DNA of 64,000 nt from Rhizobium sp. Root274 (GCF_001429245.1 NZ_LMJE01000007.1:1085559-1149558); one strand, 5' to 3'. Shown: positions 32,138-43,261, counted from the stretch's first letter. Translations and numbers: made by a program. Notes: generated by a model not told the origin, from the letters alone.

Positions 32138-34594
32138 TCATGATCGAGTTGAGGAAAGCGCCCGTAGATTAAGGCGCGCCTGCTGCCCGCACGGGGGGGG
32201 TGAAACTGGTGCATCGACGCCATCTTGCGAAGCGATCCAGCGGCTCTCGCCAGCATAGCGCCAGGCCAAGCGGCCCTGCTCATCAAGGGCGTAGAGATGC
32301 AGCCAGCCATTGTCGAACAATGCCCGCACCCCGTCGTGCCTTTGGAGGATTGCTGTAATGGCTTCCCGTGGCGCTTCGACGGCCACCGTCAGACGCAGCG
32401 GTTCGTGCAGATAGGCAGCACCGTCATGCACCGATTGCCATGGCAGGCCCGCCCGCAGCTTCCCGCCATTCCCTTCCAGAACGCCGATGCCACCGACGAC
32501 ATTGTGCAAGAGCTTGTTGCCGGCACCGAAGAGGGAAGGCGCGACCGTCGAGCCGAAATACTGGAGGCTGATCCAGCTCGCAACGACCACGGGAGCCGTG
32601 AGGATCAGTTCGAGGACCTTGAAGCCCTCATCCTGTCGCCAGACATAATCATGCAGGAAGGCCCGGCCATCGAGCGCCCTTCCTTGCGTGCGCGACCGGG
32701 GTGCGGCGATGAAGGCGCTGCAGCCGGCAAGCCCGAGTTCCGGTCGCACCTGCGACCAGTCGCTGCTGCGCGAGGCGACCGACTGTGCGGAAGCGCCCGC
32801 CAGCTTGACCGCGCGCTCAGCCCGCGCCAGTTGACCCGACTGCTCCAGCCAGCGGCGGATCTTGTGAAGGTCGGTGGCATCCGCCTCCATCTCCAGATCG
32901 CTGTCGAAGAGCGTGACCGCATCCGTTGTGGTGTCGTGCAGGCCAGCCAGAAAGACCGTATCTGCCGGGATGTCGAGCCCCTTCTGCACCAGCTTTTGCC
33001 GCACCGCAGGATCGTTGAGAAGGCCCGCGAGCAGTCGCGCATTCACATCGCCCGCATGGCCGCCACAGGCACCGCAATGCAGGGCGCTGGCAAAGGGGTT
33101 GTTGACGACATTGGCCCCGTGACCAGCAAGCAGGACAAAGCGTGCCAAGCCTTCGGTGAGCGACATGGCGCGCAAGATGGTTTCGGCCGCAGCCGCCCGT
33201 GTCTCCAGGTCGAGAGTCGGCGAGAAACGGGGCGGAGCGCTGTCCGGCCCCTTGCCCTTGCCGAAGCCGAGCCCGTCGCGCAGGAGCTTTATCACATAGA
33301 CCGGCCCCATCGCCTCGACGAAGGCGAAGGACGAGACGGCAGCGAGCTTGAACCGACCCCAGGCCCGGACCGCCCGGGCGCTGAAGCGTGCCTGTCGATC
33401 GGCCTCGTCATCCGTGTCAACAGCCGTGCAGCTGAAAACCGACGGCTTGAGCAGCACCGGAAGCCGATGCTCGGCAACATCGGAGGCAAAGCCGCGATGG
33501 CTGGCACCGAGCCCGAAGAAACCGGCAAAACCAAGCGTACGGATACCTGGATCCACGCTTTCCAAAGCCCGACGGAAGACTTCCGAGCGGACGTCAATGC
33601 AGAATGCCGCTTGCAGGAAGGGCCGCACTTCAGCGACCGGTGTGGAAGACGTGGTCGCAGACAGTGCCTGCCCGAGACGCCGCTGCGCCGCCCGTTCCGC
33701 CGCCAGCTGCAAGACACCATCGATCACGGTTGTCTGGGCCGCGACAACCGGTTCGCCATGCGCCCTCCGGATGCTGCGCCAGTCGTTGGCGATGTCCGGC
33801 TGGTAGAGTGCATAGAGCGCCTCTTCAAAAACCAGCCGAACGGCGAGCAATTCGAGCACCGTCGTTTCTGTCCGCCCCTCCAGTTCCGCCTTCCACTGCA
33901 GGTGGCGGGCATGTTGAGCCCAGCCGCCAAGACCGAGCAGCAATTGGTGAAAGTAGGTGCCGGGATCGCGTCCGAACCCCAGCCGGACAGCCGCCCGTTC
34001 GATCGCGCCCTGCGCCGTCTCCGGCGTCTCCGTGACGAAGGCGCCGAAACCGGTCAGGCCGCAGATTTCTGGCGTGAGGTCATGGGTCGCGAAGGCGCGC
34101 CAGGCGGCATAGAGCCCATTGCGGGTTGAGGCAGCCCAGAGCGCCTGCCCTTCGTCGAAGAAGCCTGCTGCGAAATTACCGATGCGATCGGCAATCACGG
34201 CCGGCCAGTCCTGACCCGAATGACGCGCCGCAAGCTCGGCCACCGTCGGCAGCGGTTGCAGCGGCTTGGTATCTTCGGCGATGGCTGACTTGAGTGCTAC
34301 GAGATCAAGCCCGCAACCGCTTGCCGAAAGCGCAGACAGAAGATCGTCATCCGAGATTTCGCCAGCGGCGATCTTGCCGCGGTAATGCTTGCGGGGCAGT
34401 GCCAGCCGCACGCCGCCGATCCGCTCGAGACGCGATGACGTTGTCTCAAGGGTTTCGCCCATCTGGCCAAGGAAGGGATTGACGGCAACCGTGGCCGTGA
34501 GCGGCCAAGCCGGCGGGATCGCGCGAACCGCCTGTTCGGCCGCCCGGGCAAGGGCCTCACCATGCAGGCTATCGACGGTGGGGAGATCGTTCAT
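32138..34594 (-). CDS. dabA: Inorganic carbon transporter subunit DabA (DUF2309/UPF0753)
   Basis: 818 residues. DabA forms a peripheral, beta-carbonic-anhydrase-like partner of the membrane protein DabB in energy-coupled CO2/bicarbonate uptake. The zinc/active-site residues can be placed with family spacing: Cys332 and Asp334 ([15 protein letters not shown]), His492 ([13 protein letters not shown]), Cys507 ([17 protein letters not shown]). N-terminal [20 protein letters not shown] is also typical. The ATG at 34594 follows CCAGGAG. An ATG 18 nt upstream and longer frames lack a site. A run of eight G at 32193-32200 makes the last 20-odd residues uncertain. Confidence 0.92.
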   Translation of the reverse strand: MNDLPTVDSLHGEALARAAEQAVRAIPPAWPLTATVAVNPFLGQMGETLETTSSRLERIGGVRLALPRKHYRGKIAAGEISDDDLLSALSASGCGLDLVALKSAIAEDTKPLQPLPTVAELAARHSGQDWPAVIADRIGNFAAGFFDEGQALWAASTRNGLYAAWRAFATHDLTPEICGLTGFGAFVTETPETAQGAIERAAVRLGFGRDPGTYFHQLLLGLGGWAQHARHLQWKAELEGRTETTVLELLAVRLVFEEALYALYQPDIANDWRSIRRAHGEPVVAAQTTVIDGVLQLAAERAAQRRLGQALSATTSSTPVAEVRPFLQAAFCIDVRSEVFRRALESVDPGIRTLGFAGFFGLGASHRGFASDVAEHRLPVLLKPSVFSCTAVDTDDEADRQARFSARAVRAWGRFKLAAVSSFAFVEAMGPVYVIKLLRDGLGFGKGKGPDSAPPRFSPTLDLETRAAAAETILRAMSLTEGLARFVLLAGHGANVVNNPFASALHCGACGGHAGDVNARLLAGLLNDPAVRQKLVQKGLDIPADTVFLAGLHDTTTDAVTLFDSDLEMEADATDLHKIRRWLEQSGQLARAERAVKLAGASAQSVASRSSDWSQVRPELGLAGCSAFIAAPRSRTQGRALDGRAFLHDYVWRQDEGFKVLELILTAPVVVASWISLQYFGSTVAPSLFGAGNKLLHNVVGGIGVLEGNGGKLRAGLPWQSVHDGAAYLHEPLRLTVAVEAPREAITAILQRHDGVRALFDNGWLHLYALDEQGRLAWRYAGESRWIASQDGVDAPVSPPPCGQQARLNLRALSSTRS

Positions 34595-34598
34595 CGGT

Positions 34599-36206
34599 TC
34601 ACTCCTGGACATGGGCGGTGGAAGGGGTGGCAAGGGAAGAAAAGCCGCCGGCTCTCGATCGTGGGACCTTCCAGCCCCCGAGCAACCGGTCGAACAGTGC
34701 GTTGACATACAAGCCGTTGGACAAATGCACCCGCAGCCCGGCGGCAGCCGGATGATAAGCCCAGAGCGGGAAGAGCGCCTGGGCGACAGCAACCACGCCG
34801 AAGGTCACGACGGCGAGAACCATCAGCGTCCATTCGAGCGGCCCCGGCTGCGGGGTCGCCGGGAGCGTGCCGATCATCAGCTTGTCGGCGCCGCGCTGCA
34901 GGGCGAAATAGGCGGTGGCAGCCGAGACGGAGTAGAGCGAGGTGCGCCAGGTGAGTGCCCAGGGGGCCGCATCCGCCAGACCCTGCGCGATCAGATATGC
35001 CGTACCGAAGATCAGGATGGCGCCCAGGGCCAGCGCTTGCGGCGGTTTGTCGGAGAAGCCGAAGAGCACGCCGATGACCGCGTAGATGGCGAGGGCGAGA
35101 AGAAATGCGCGGCGGACGGCACGGACATTCGGAATGGTGACGGGACCCGGCCGCCGGGCCGAGGCCACGACCTCGACCGCAGAGCCCGAGGCAAGGAAGG
35201 CATGGGCCTTGTAGAGCGAGTGGGCGACAATGTGCAGAAGCGCGATCGGGAAGAGTGCCAGCCCGCATTGCAGGATCATGAAACCCATCTGCGCGACCGT
35301 CGACCAGGCGAGCGAAGTCTTGACCGCCGATTGCGTGAGCATGACGAGGCTGCCGAACAGCGCCGTGAAGCCACCGATCATGACCAGCACCGCGAGTACC
35401 ACCGGCGCCTGCAGCATGACATCGGCAAACCGGATGAGAAGGAAACCGCCCGCATTGACAACGCCGGCATGCAGCAGTGCAGAGACCGGCGTCGGTGTTT
35501 CCATGACTTCCGTCAGCCAGCCATGGGTGGGAAACTGCGCCGACTTGAGCAAAGCGGCGAGCGCCAGAAGGCCGGCAGCGGCGATCACCATGGGCTCGGC
35601 AGCGCCTTCGCGGGCAGCGGTGAGGATGAGAAAGATGTCACCCGTCCCGAATGAAAGCCAAAGCAGCACCACCGCGCCGATCAGGGCGATATCACCGGTC
35701 CGCGAGACAACGAACTTCTTACGTGCTGCCCGCTGCGCCGCGACCCGCTCCGGATAGAAGAGGAGCAACTGGTGGAGCAGGAGACTGGTTGCGATCCAGC
35801 CGACGACAAGCTGCGCCAGCGTGCCTGCCTGAACGAAGAAAAGTACGGCGGCAAGGGTCGCAGTCATCCAGCCGGTAAAGGCGCCCTGCCGGGCTTCACC
35901 GTCCAGAAAAGTGTTCGCATAGCGCAAGACCAGCCAGCCGATGAAAGACACCAGTCCCAGCATGACCAGACTGACGAGATCGACGCGGGACGCAAAGGTG
36001 AAGAAGCCCAGGCCGAGGACCGGGCTGGTCCCGGGTCCGAACTGCCAAAGGACAATCGCCGACGCGAGGGCGACCAGGAAACTCCCAAACGCTGCGGCCT
36101 CTGCTGCCTGAAGGGCGGTGCGCGGACGCAAACCCGGCTTGAGGAAACTGATCGCGGACGCGATCAGCAGCAGCAACGGGGCGAGAAGAGGCAAAGCGTA
36201 CATCAC
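34599..36206 (-). CDS. dabB: Inorganic carbon transporter membrane subunit DabB (NuoL-like)
   Basis: 535 residues with about 14 membrane segments. Proton-antiporter (NADH dehydrogenase subunit 5) fold: the conserved helix with [24 protein letters not shown] identifies it. [18 protein letters not shown] and [18 protein letters not shown] are further family motifs with the transport lysine and histidines. It couples ion flow to DabA. The start is GTG at 36206, 8 nt after GGAG, or the adjacent ATG at 36203. It ends 4 nt before dabA, so both form one operon. Confidence 0.9.
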   Translation of the reverse strand: MMYALPLLAPLLLLIASAISFLKPGLRPRTALQAAEAAAFGSFLVALASAIVLWQFGPGTSPVLGLGFFTFASRVDLVSLVMLGLVSFIGWLVLRYANTFLDGEARQGAFTGWMTATLAAVLFFVQAGTLAQLVVGWIATSLLLHQLLLFYPERVAAQRAARKKFVVSRTGDIALIGAVVLLWLSFGTGDIFLILTAAREGAAEPMVIAAAGLLALAALLKSAQFPTHGWLTEVMETPTPVSALLHAGVVNAGGFLLIRFADVMLQAPVVLAVLVMIGGFTALFGSLVMLTQSAVKTSLAWSTVAQMGFMILQCGLALFPIALLHIVAHSLYKAHAFLASGSAVEVVASARRPGPVTIPNVRAVRRAFLLALAIYAVIGVLFGFSDKPPQALALGAILIFGTAYLIAQGLADAAPWALTWRTSLYSVSAATAYFALQRGADKLMIGTLPATPQPGPLEWTLMVLAVVTFGVVAVAQALFPLWAYHPAAAGLRVHLSNGLYVNALFDRLLGGWKVPRSRAGGFSSLATPSTAHVQE

Positions 36207-36307
36207 GGGGGCATCTCCGGTCTGGCGGCTCGGTAGCCGGCTGGAAACTTCACGGACCAGTTACCAGTCGGTGATGCCCAATAAAAATTCATTGTTTCTG
36301 AAAATTC

Positions 36308-36324
36308 GTTCTATTAAATAGAAC
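36308..36324. promoter_or_regulatory. 17-bp perfect palindrome abutting the LysR start codon
   Basis: GTTCTATT-A-AATAGAAC is fully symmetric and ends one base before the ATG at 36326. It lies in the AT-rich 119-nt gap between dabB and the LysR gene. It contains T-N11-A geometry, so it is a likely operator for the LysR protein. Its position leaves no room for a ribosome-binding site. Confidence 0.6.
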
Positions 36325-36325
36325 T

Positions 36326-37231
36326 ATGTCGGAGCTGAACTATCACCACCTGCGCTACTTCCGCGCCGTTGCCCATGATGGCAACCTGACCCGCACCGCA
36401 GAGCGGCTGAACCTGTCGCAGTCGGCTTTGTCGATCCAGATCAAGAACCTGGAGGAACGGCTGGGCCATCCCCTTTTCGAGCGACGGGGCCGTCAGCTGT
36501 ATCTCACCGAGGCCGGCCGCATCGCCCTCGACCATGCCGACACCATATTCTCTGTCGGCGAAGAGCTGGTGGAGACGCTCAAGGAGACCGGCCGTACCCG
36601 CCGCGCCATCCGCATCGGCGCGCTCGCCACCCTCTCGCGCAACTTCCAGATGGAATTCCTCCGCCCGATCCTCGGCCGCTCCGATGTCGACATGATCCTG
36701 CGCTCCGGCAGCACCAGCGAACTGCTGGGGGCGCTGGAAAGCCTCAATCTGGATGTCGTCCTGCTCAACCAGGCGCCGATGGCCGATACGGTGACGCCCT
36801 TTGTCGCTCAGCATGTCTATCAACAGCGCGTGAGCCTGATCGGCCGACCGGACTACGGACAAGAAGGCTCGGATCTCGCCGCCCTGCTCACCCGCCATCC
36901 GGTCATCCTGCCGACACTCGAAAGCGGCGTGCGCTCGCAGTTCGAGGCCCTGGTGGAACGGCTCGGCATCGTGCCGCAGGTGGCCGCGGAGGTGGATGAC
37001 ATGGCGATGATGCGTCTTCTCGCCCGTGAAGGAGCGGGCCTTGCCGTTCTGCCGCCGATCGTCGTCAAGGGCGAGTTGGAGAATGGCAGTCTCGTCGAAT
37101 TCGATGCCCTGCCCGGCATGATCGAGAACTTCTATGCCGTTACCACCCGACGCCGTTTCCCCAACCCGCTGGTTCGCCCTCTGCTCGAAGCGAGCCAGGC
37201 GTCCCGATCCGAAAGTGACCGTTCCGCGTAA
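36326..37231 (+). CDS. LysR-family regulator divergent from dabBA (NhaR-like)
   Basis: 301 residues. The winged HTH begins SELNYHHLRYFRAVAHDGN and continues LNLSQSALSIQIKNLEERLG, the NhaR-type N-terminus. The effector domain includes IRIGALATLSRNFQMEFLRP and VLLNQAPMADTV. The stop lies 45 nt before the flavoprotein gene. It probably controls dabBA, perhaps in response to pH, sodium or CO2. No Shine-Dalgarno is seen, since a palindrome occupies that place, so initiation may be leaderless. Confidence 0.85.
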   Translation: MSELNYHHLRYFRAVAHDGNLTRTAERLNLSQSALSIQIKNLEERLGHPLFERRGRQLYLTEAGRIALDHADTIFSVGEELVETLKETGRTRRAIRIGALATLSRNFQMEFLRPILGRSDVDMILRSGSTSELLGALESLNLDVVLLNQAPMADTVTPFVAQHVYQQRVSLIGRPDYGQEGSDLAALLTRHPVILPTLESGVRSQFEALVERLGIVPQVAAEVDDMAMMRLLAREGAGLAVLPPIVVKGELENGSLVEFDALPGMIENFYAVTTRRRFPNPLVRPLLEASQASRSESDRSA

Positions 37232-37276
37232 TGCTGCCATGACAGCAGAGACAGATGAGACTGCAGAGGGGGCAGC

Positions 37277-38269
37277 GTGCCAAAATCCATCGCCATTATC
37301 GGCGCAGGTCTTGCGGGGCTGACACTGGGCCAGAGGCTTAAGCCACAGGCAAACGTAACGATCTTCGAGAAAAGCCGGGGCCTCGGTGGGCGCATGGCGA
37401 CGCGCCGACGCGAAGAATGCGCCTTCGATCACGGCGCCCAGTATTTCACGGCCCGCTCGGAGCGGTTCAGGACGCTGGTGCGCGAAGCCATGATTGCCGG
37501 CAGCCTGGCAGAATGGCCGGCTGCGGTGCCGACGCTCACAGGCCCCGCCCAGCTTGCAACTGACGGGAGAAGCGGTGAAGCCCGTTACGTGGGCGCACCC
37601 GCCATGACCGGTCTAGCCAATCACATGGCTCGTGGACTGGAGATCCAAAGGGAAATCACCATCACCCCCCTCATTTCGGAAGAAAACGGCTGGCGGTTGC
37701 GGGATCAGGATCAGCGCGACCTCGGACGCTTCGATCTGGTGATATCGACCGCCCCTGCCCCACAGACCGCCCGTCTTATGCCTCAGGCCTTCAGCGGCCA
37801 CGCGGCGCTCGCCGAGGTCCGCCTCAGCGGCTGTTTCACTTTGATGATCGGTCTTGAAATTGCGCCGCAGCTGGGTTTTGAGGCGGCCCGCATCGACGAC
37901 GAAATCCTGAGCTTCATGGCCGTCAACTCGACAAAACCCGGCAGACCCGGGAAGCCCGCCCTGGTCGTGCACAGCCGCAATGACTGGGCTGAGGCGAACC
38001 TTGAGAGCGACCGGGGCGCCGTGACTGAGCAGATGCTTGCGTCGCTCGAAAACCGAACCGGCGTGAATTTTCGGCAGGCGCCCTGGATAGACCTGCACCG
38101 CTGGCGCTTCGCCAATGTGGAACAGGCCGCCGGTGAGCCTTTCCTGTTCGATCCCGCACTCGGCCTCGGTGCCTGCGGTGACTGGTGCATCGGCAACCGG
38201 GTCGAAGCAGCATTTCAGAGCGCCTCGGCGCTCGCCGATCTCCTGACCACTATTCTTGCGGAGGGGTGA
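37277..38269 (+). CDS. Renalase-like FAD/NAD(P)-dependent oxidoreductase
   Basis: 330 residues. The dinucleotide-binding motif IAIIGAGLAGLTLGQRL is followed by the GG motif KSRGLGGRMATRR and the conserved FDHGAQYFTARS of renalase-type amine oxidases. C-terminal LGACGDWCIGNRVEAAFQSA carries the FAD-binding end. Starts with GTG after AGAGGGGGCAGC. Its substrate in bacteria is unclear; some relatives act on isomeric NAD(P)H. It precedes DUF3429 and an ECF sigma gene on the same strand. Confidence 0.82.
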   Translation: MPKSIAIIGAGLAGLTLGQRLKPQANVTIFEKSRGLGGRMATRRREECAFDHGAQYFTARSERFRTLVREAMIAGSLAEWPAAVPTLTGPAQLATDGRSGEARYVGAPAMTGLANHMARGLEIQREITITPLISEENGWRLRDQDQRDLGRFDLVISTAPAPQTARLMPQAFSGHAALAEVRLSGCFTLMIGLEIAPQLGFEAARIDDEILSFMAVNSTKPGRPGKPALVVHSRNDWAEANLESDRGAVTEQMLASLENRTGVNFRQAPWIDLHRWRFANVEQAAGEPFLFDPALGLGACGDWCIGNRVEAAFQSASALADLLTTILAEG

Positions 38270-38273
38270 TACC

Positions 38274-38705
38274 ATGTACCAAAACCAGAGACTTTCCACC
38301 TTGCTGACCTACGCCGGAGCTCTCCCGTTCTGGGCCCTGGCCCTCGGCCAATTCGCAGGTCTCGACCCTGCGTGGGCGTCCAGCGCCTTCATCGCCTATG
38401 GCACCGGCATCTCCTGTTTCATGGCCGGCACGATCTGGAGCCAGGTCCAGATCAAGCAGGCCAGTCCCGGCGCATTTTTGCTGCTCAGCAATGGAGCCGC
38501 ACTCGCCGCCATCGCGGCCCTGCTGCTTCATCACGCCATGCCGCTTGTCGCCTTGATCCTGCATTCGGCGGTGTTCATCACTCTCTTCTTCGCCGACCAA
38601 CGCATCCATCGCGACGGTGACCAGCCGCACTGGTATCTCGCCCTTCGACGCAATGTGACGGTGCTCGTCGTGATCGCTTATGGGGTCGTGATCCTGGCCA
38701 TGTAA
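38274..38705 (+). CDS. DUF3429 membrane protein
   Basis: 143 residues with about five membrane helices. The family pattern is LLTYAGALPFWALALGQFAG and YGTGISCFMAGTIWSQVQI. It ends with a last helix VTVLVVIAYGVVILAM. The ATG at 38274 follows GCGGAGGGG, 4 nt after the flavoprotein stop. The in-frame ATG 18 nt upstream lies inside that gene. Function unknown. DUF3429 genes often travel with renalase-like proteins in ECF-controlled photo-oxidative stress loci. Confidence 0.8.
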   Translation: MYQNQRLSTLLTYAGALPFWALALGQFAGLDPAWASSAFIAYGTGISCFMAGTIWSQVQIKQASPGAFLLLSNGAALAAIAALLLHHAMPLVALILHSAVFITLFFADQRIHRDGDQPHWYLALRRNVTVLVVIAYGVVILAM

Positions 38706-38794
38706 TTTTCTTTGTCCCGCCTGTAAGAAGTGACCTGCTTCTGCGACTATGCCCTTGTCGGCCGTATGAGCCGCCAGGGGCGTGAGGACGGGGC

Positions 38795-39421
38795 ATGCAG
38801 GAACAGGTCGAAACCATGCACAGGTCCGATGGACAGGCAGCTGCCTTTCTCGCGGACGGGATCTATATCGGTGAACTGCGCGAACGCATGCTGAAATTCG
38901 CCGCCCTGCAATTGTCCGATCCGCAGATGGCAGAAGACGCGGTGCAGGAAGCCCTCGCCGGAGCCTTGCGCAATTCCGCAGCCTTTGCCGGCCGCTCTGC
39001 TTTTCGAACCTGGGTGTTTGCCATCCTGCGCAACAAGATCGCCGACCAGTTGCGCCACAAGAAGCGAACCGCGAACCTGATCTCGATCCCGCTCGGCATG
39101 AATGACGAAGACGAGACCGGCTATTTCGATGCGAAAGGTCACTGGTCGGTGGAACACCAGCCAAGTCACTGGGGCAATCCGGAGGCCGATCTGCTCGGCA
39201 AGGATTTCTGGCGTGTCTTCGAGACCTGTCTCGATCACCTGCCCCCCGATCAGGGGCGCGTCTTCATGATGCGCGAATTCGTCGAACTGGAAACGAGCGA
39301 AATCTGCGCGGAACTCGCCATCACCATCACCAATCTCCACGTATTGATGCACCGCGCCCGCTTGCGGCTCCGCAATTGCCTCGAGGGACACTGGTTTGCA
39401 CCGAAGGAGACGATGACATGA
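38795..39421 (+). CDS. ECF-type RNA polymerase sigma factor
   Basis: 208 residues. Region 2 is LSDPQMAEDAVQEALAGAL and FRTWVFAILRNKIADQLR. Region 4 is LPPDQGRVFMMREFVELE and LAITITNLHVLMHRARLRLR. A linker of about 40 residues (about 95-135) between them is longer than usual. GAGG precedes the ATG. The stop overlaps the start of the anti-sigma gene (ATGA). It probably directs its own operon and perhaps the flavoprotein/DUF3429 pair upstream. Confidence 0.9.
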   Translation: MQEQVETMHRSDGQAAAFLADGIYIGELRERMLKFAALQLSDPQMAEDAVQEALAGALRNSAAFAGRSAFRTWVFAILRNKIADQLRHKKRTANLISIPLGMNDEDETGYFDAKGHWSVEHQPSHWGNPEADLLGKDFWRVFETCLDHLPPDQGRVFMMREFVELETSEICAELAITITNLHVLMHRARLRLRNCLEGHWFAPKETMT

Positions 39422-39612
39422 TCAAATGCGAGGACGCGACCAGGCTTGCATCGGATCGGCTCGACCGAAACCTCTCCATGCGTGAGGGACTTGCCTTGCG
39501 GCTGCACCTTCTCGGCTGCGATGGCTGTACGCAGTTCAGCCGGCAGATGCTCGCGATCCGCCGGATCAGTCGGACGTATGTCGAAACCGATGGCAGGAAC
39601 CGCGAAGACTGA
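39418..39612 (+). CDS. Zinc-finger (ZAS) anti-sigma factor
   Basis: 64 residues, soluble. It holds the HxxxCxxC zinc motif of ZAS anti-sigma factors (His30, Cys34, Cys37 in LRLHLLGCDGC) plus Cys4 near the start (MIKCEDATRL). No membrane segment. It should hold the preceding sigma factor inactive until oxidation or metal loss. The start overlaps the sigma stop. Its stop abuts the convergent pcaB stop with no gap. Confidence 0.85.
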   Translation: MIKCEDATRLASDRLDRNLSMREGLALRLHLLGCDGCTQFSRQMLAIRRISRTYVETDGRNRED

Positions 39613-40662
39613 TTAAGCCTCGCCAAGCCGCTCGACAGAGCCGAACAGTTCACCGGCGATGCGGGTGGAGGCACCGGCAGCTATCGCCATTTGTGGCAAC
39701 AGCATCCATTCGAGCGTCCAGGCCGCCCCCGAGCGCTCCTGTTCATGCACCATCGACTGGTAAAGCCCCGAGATCTGGACGGCATTGAAACGAGCAAGCG
39801 TCACCAGCACTTCCGCCTTCACCGGATTGCGCTTGTGCGGCATGGCGGACGACGCACCGCCGCCGCCGAGGATGGCAGTTCCCGCATCGGCCATCAGCGC
39901 CAGGTCCTGGCCTGCCTTGCCAAGACTGCCGGTGATGCGGGCGAAGAGACCGCCGAGTTCAGTGATGATGCCACGCTGGCTGTGCCACTGCGACCGATCG
40001 GCAAGGCCGAGCTCTGCGGCGAGCCGCGCCCGAACCGGCACCGCCGATGCTCCGAGCTTTTCGAGCGTGCCGGCTGCCCCGCCGAACTGAACCGGAAGCC
40101 CCGTTGCGGCAAACACCGCGATTGCCTCACGCAACTCGACCAGCGGCAAACGCCAAGCCGCGATCCGGTCGGCAATCGTGATCTCGATCGCCGCCTGCAT
40201 GCGCGTCTTACCCATCAGAGGCTGCGGGCCAAAGCGCGTTTCCAAGGCATCGAGCGCGACGATGATGGTGGCCAGCCGTTGGGTCAGGATCCGCAGCACT
40301 TCGACCAGCCGCAGCATCAGGCCGCTGTCGATGGCGTCCTGGCTGGTCGCGCCGAAATGCAGATGCGATGCATGCTCGCCAAGTGCCGCCCGCCACTGGC
40401 GCACGAGATCCGGGATGACCACACCATCGCGCGCAGTCGCCTGGTTCAGCGCGTCGAGATCGGCAACGAAGTGTTCGGCAAGGCCGGCAATCGCCTGAGC
40501 CGCAGCCTTAGGGATCAGCCCCTCTTCGGCTTCCGCGTTGGCAAGCGCCACCTCGAAGGCCAGCATCGCCTGGAGTTCGGCGGCAGCAGTAAACTGCCCC
40601 GCCACCTCCTGATCACCCAGAAGGCCGAAGAGGATCGGATGATCGAAAACGGATGCGGTCAT
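39613..40662 (-). CDS. pcaB: 3-carboxy-cis,cis-muconate cycloisomerase PcaB
   Basis: 349 residues, fumarase/aspartase superfamily. It lactonises beta-carboxymuconate to gamma-carboxymuconolactone. The superfamily signature is GGGGASSAMPHKRNPVKAE. HFGATSQDAIDSGLMLRLVE holds a second active-site segment. At 349 residues it is on the short side (many are about 350-450) but complete. Last gene of pcaDCHGB, 18 nt after pcaG. Confidence 0.94.
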   Translation of the reverse strand: MTASVFDHPILFGLLGDQEVAGQFTAAAELQAMLAFEVALANAEAEEGLIPKAAAQAIAGLAEHFVADLDALNQATARDGVVIPDLVRQWRAALGEHASHLHFGATSQDAIDSGLMLRLVEVLRILTQRLATIIVALDALETRFGPQPLMGKTRMQAAIEITIADRIAAWRLPLVELREAIAVFAATGLPVQFGGAAGTLEKLGASAVPVRARLAAELGLADRSQWHSQRGIITELGGLFARITGSLGKAGQDLALMADAGTAILGGGGASSAMPHKRNPVKAEVLVTLARFNAVQISGLYQSMVHEQERSGAAWTLEWMLLPQMAIAAGASTRIAGELFGSVERLGEA

Positions 40663-40680
40663 GGGATTTCGCGAAAACGG

Positions 40681-41294
40681 TCAAATATCGAAGAAGACCG
40701 TTTCCTTCTCTCCTTGCAGGTGAATGTCGAAGTGATAGGTCGAACAGTCCCGCTGCGCAATCAGGGTGGGCACCCGCACCCGATGCTCGATGCGTGCCAG
40801 GATCGGATCTTCGGCATTCGCCGCTTCTTCGTCGCCGAAATAGAGGCGCGTGTTGAGGCCGAGATTGATGCCGCGGGCGACGATCCAGAACGAGATATGC
40901 GGCGCCATCAGGCGTCCATCCCGAAAGGGTACGCGACCCGGCTTGATCGTCTCGAACCGGTATTCGCCCGTCGAGAGGTCGCAGGGGCAACGCCCCCAGC
41001 CGGTGAAGTGGCGATCGGCACTGCCGCGCGTCTCAGACGGGCTGTTATAGAACCCGTTCGCATCCGCCTGCCAGATTTCGATCAGCGCATCTCTGAGCGG
41101 CGTGCCGGATCCGTCGATTACGCGTCCGGTGATCGTGATCCGCTCGCCCCGCGTCTTGTCGTTGACCATGCTGGTGCCGAGATCGACGGGATAGACGCCC
41201 GGTATTTCGGCGAAGTTGGGCGTGAGCCCGATATGGACATAAGGGCCGGCCGTCTGCGACGCGCTTTCCTTGAGGTAGCCGAGATCCTGGACCA

Positions 41295-41295
<1 letters not shown>
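40681..41295 (-). CDS. pcaG: Protocatechuate 3,4-dioxygenase alpha subunit PcaG
   Basis: 204 residues, intradiol dioxygenase family without the full set of iron ligands, as expected of alpha chains. Typical segments are QTAGPYVHIGLTPNF, ITGRVIDGSGTPLRDALIEI and MAPHISFWIVARGINLGLNT. It forms the active enzyme with PcaH. The start overlaps the pcaH stop by one base (TGATG). Confidence 0.95.
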
Positions 41296-42448
<1,153 letters not shown>

Positions 42449-42456
<8 letters not shown>

Positions 42457-43261
42457 GAGGTTTGTCTCCTGAAACGAGAGGCGAAAGGAAAGCCTCGATG
42501 ACGGCGGTCAGCGCCTCCGGCTGCTCGACGCACGGAATATGGCCTGCATCCTTAATGACTTCGTAGCGTGCCGAAGGAATGAGCTTCGCCAGCGACAGCA
42601 CCAGATCGGGCGGGGTGGCTCCATCCTGATCGCCGACGACACAGAGCGTCGGTGCGCTGATTTTCGTGGCAGCGACGGTGTAATCGGCATCACGGATCGC
42701 GGCACAGGTGCCGGTATAACCGGCCACCGGCTGGCGCAGCATCATGTTGCGATAGCCCGGAAAGGCCGGATTACCAGGCTCGCGGAACGAAGGCGTAAAC
42801 CACCGCTCCATCACGCCATCGACGATGCCCTCAAGCCCGTTTTCGTTGATTGCATTGATGCGGCTCGCCCACATGTCGGACGTGCCGATCTTGTGGGCCG
42901 TATCACAGAGGATCAGCGCCCGCACCAGATCGGGCCGGCGCGCATAGAGCCCCTGCGCGATCAGCCCACCCACCGACAGACCGCAGATCACCGCCCGCCG
43001 GACATCCAGATGTTCAAGCAGACCGATGAGATCATCGACATGGTCATCGATGGAATAAGGCGTCTCGCCGACGTCCGACAGACCATGGCCGCGCTTGTCA
43101 TAGGTCAGCAGCGGATAGTCGCCGGCGAGCCGTACGAGCACGTCCCGCCAGATGCGGAAGTCGGTTCCCAGGGAGTTGATGAACACGATGACCGGCCGCT
43201 GCGCCGGTCCACCAATGACCTGGTCATGCAGCGCGACATCGTTGAGCTGAACGAATTGCAC
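42449..43261 (-). CDS. pcaD: 3-oxoadipate enol-lactonase PcaD
   Basis: 270 residues, alpha/beta-hydrolase. Nucleophile elbow GLSVGG (Ser), acid Asp in VVGDQDGATPP and His in DAGHIPCVEQP form the triad. It hydrolyses the enol-lactone to beta-ketoadipate. The start is taken as GTG at 43261, which follows GGAGG by 8 nt and gives the normal QFVQLNDVALHDQ beginning. The ATG 24 nt upstream would contain the ribosome site. First gene of the pcaDCHGB operon. Confidence 0.93.

Noticed and set aside
32193..32200. dabA as a frameshifted pseudogene
   Set aside because: All catalytic residues lie well upstream of the G-run and the protein has family length. Only the short tail is in doubt.
32225..34129. 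Long plus-strand frame opposite dabA
   Set aside because: dabA has its active-site residues in order. The opposite frame has no support.
38706..38794. ECF-type promoter before the sigma gene
   Set aside because: TGTCCCGCCTGTAAG near 38713 looks like a possible -35 element, but no matching -10 or second copy before 37277 could be fixed.
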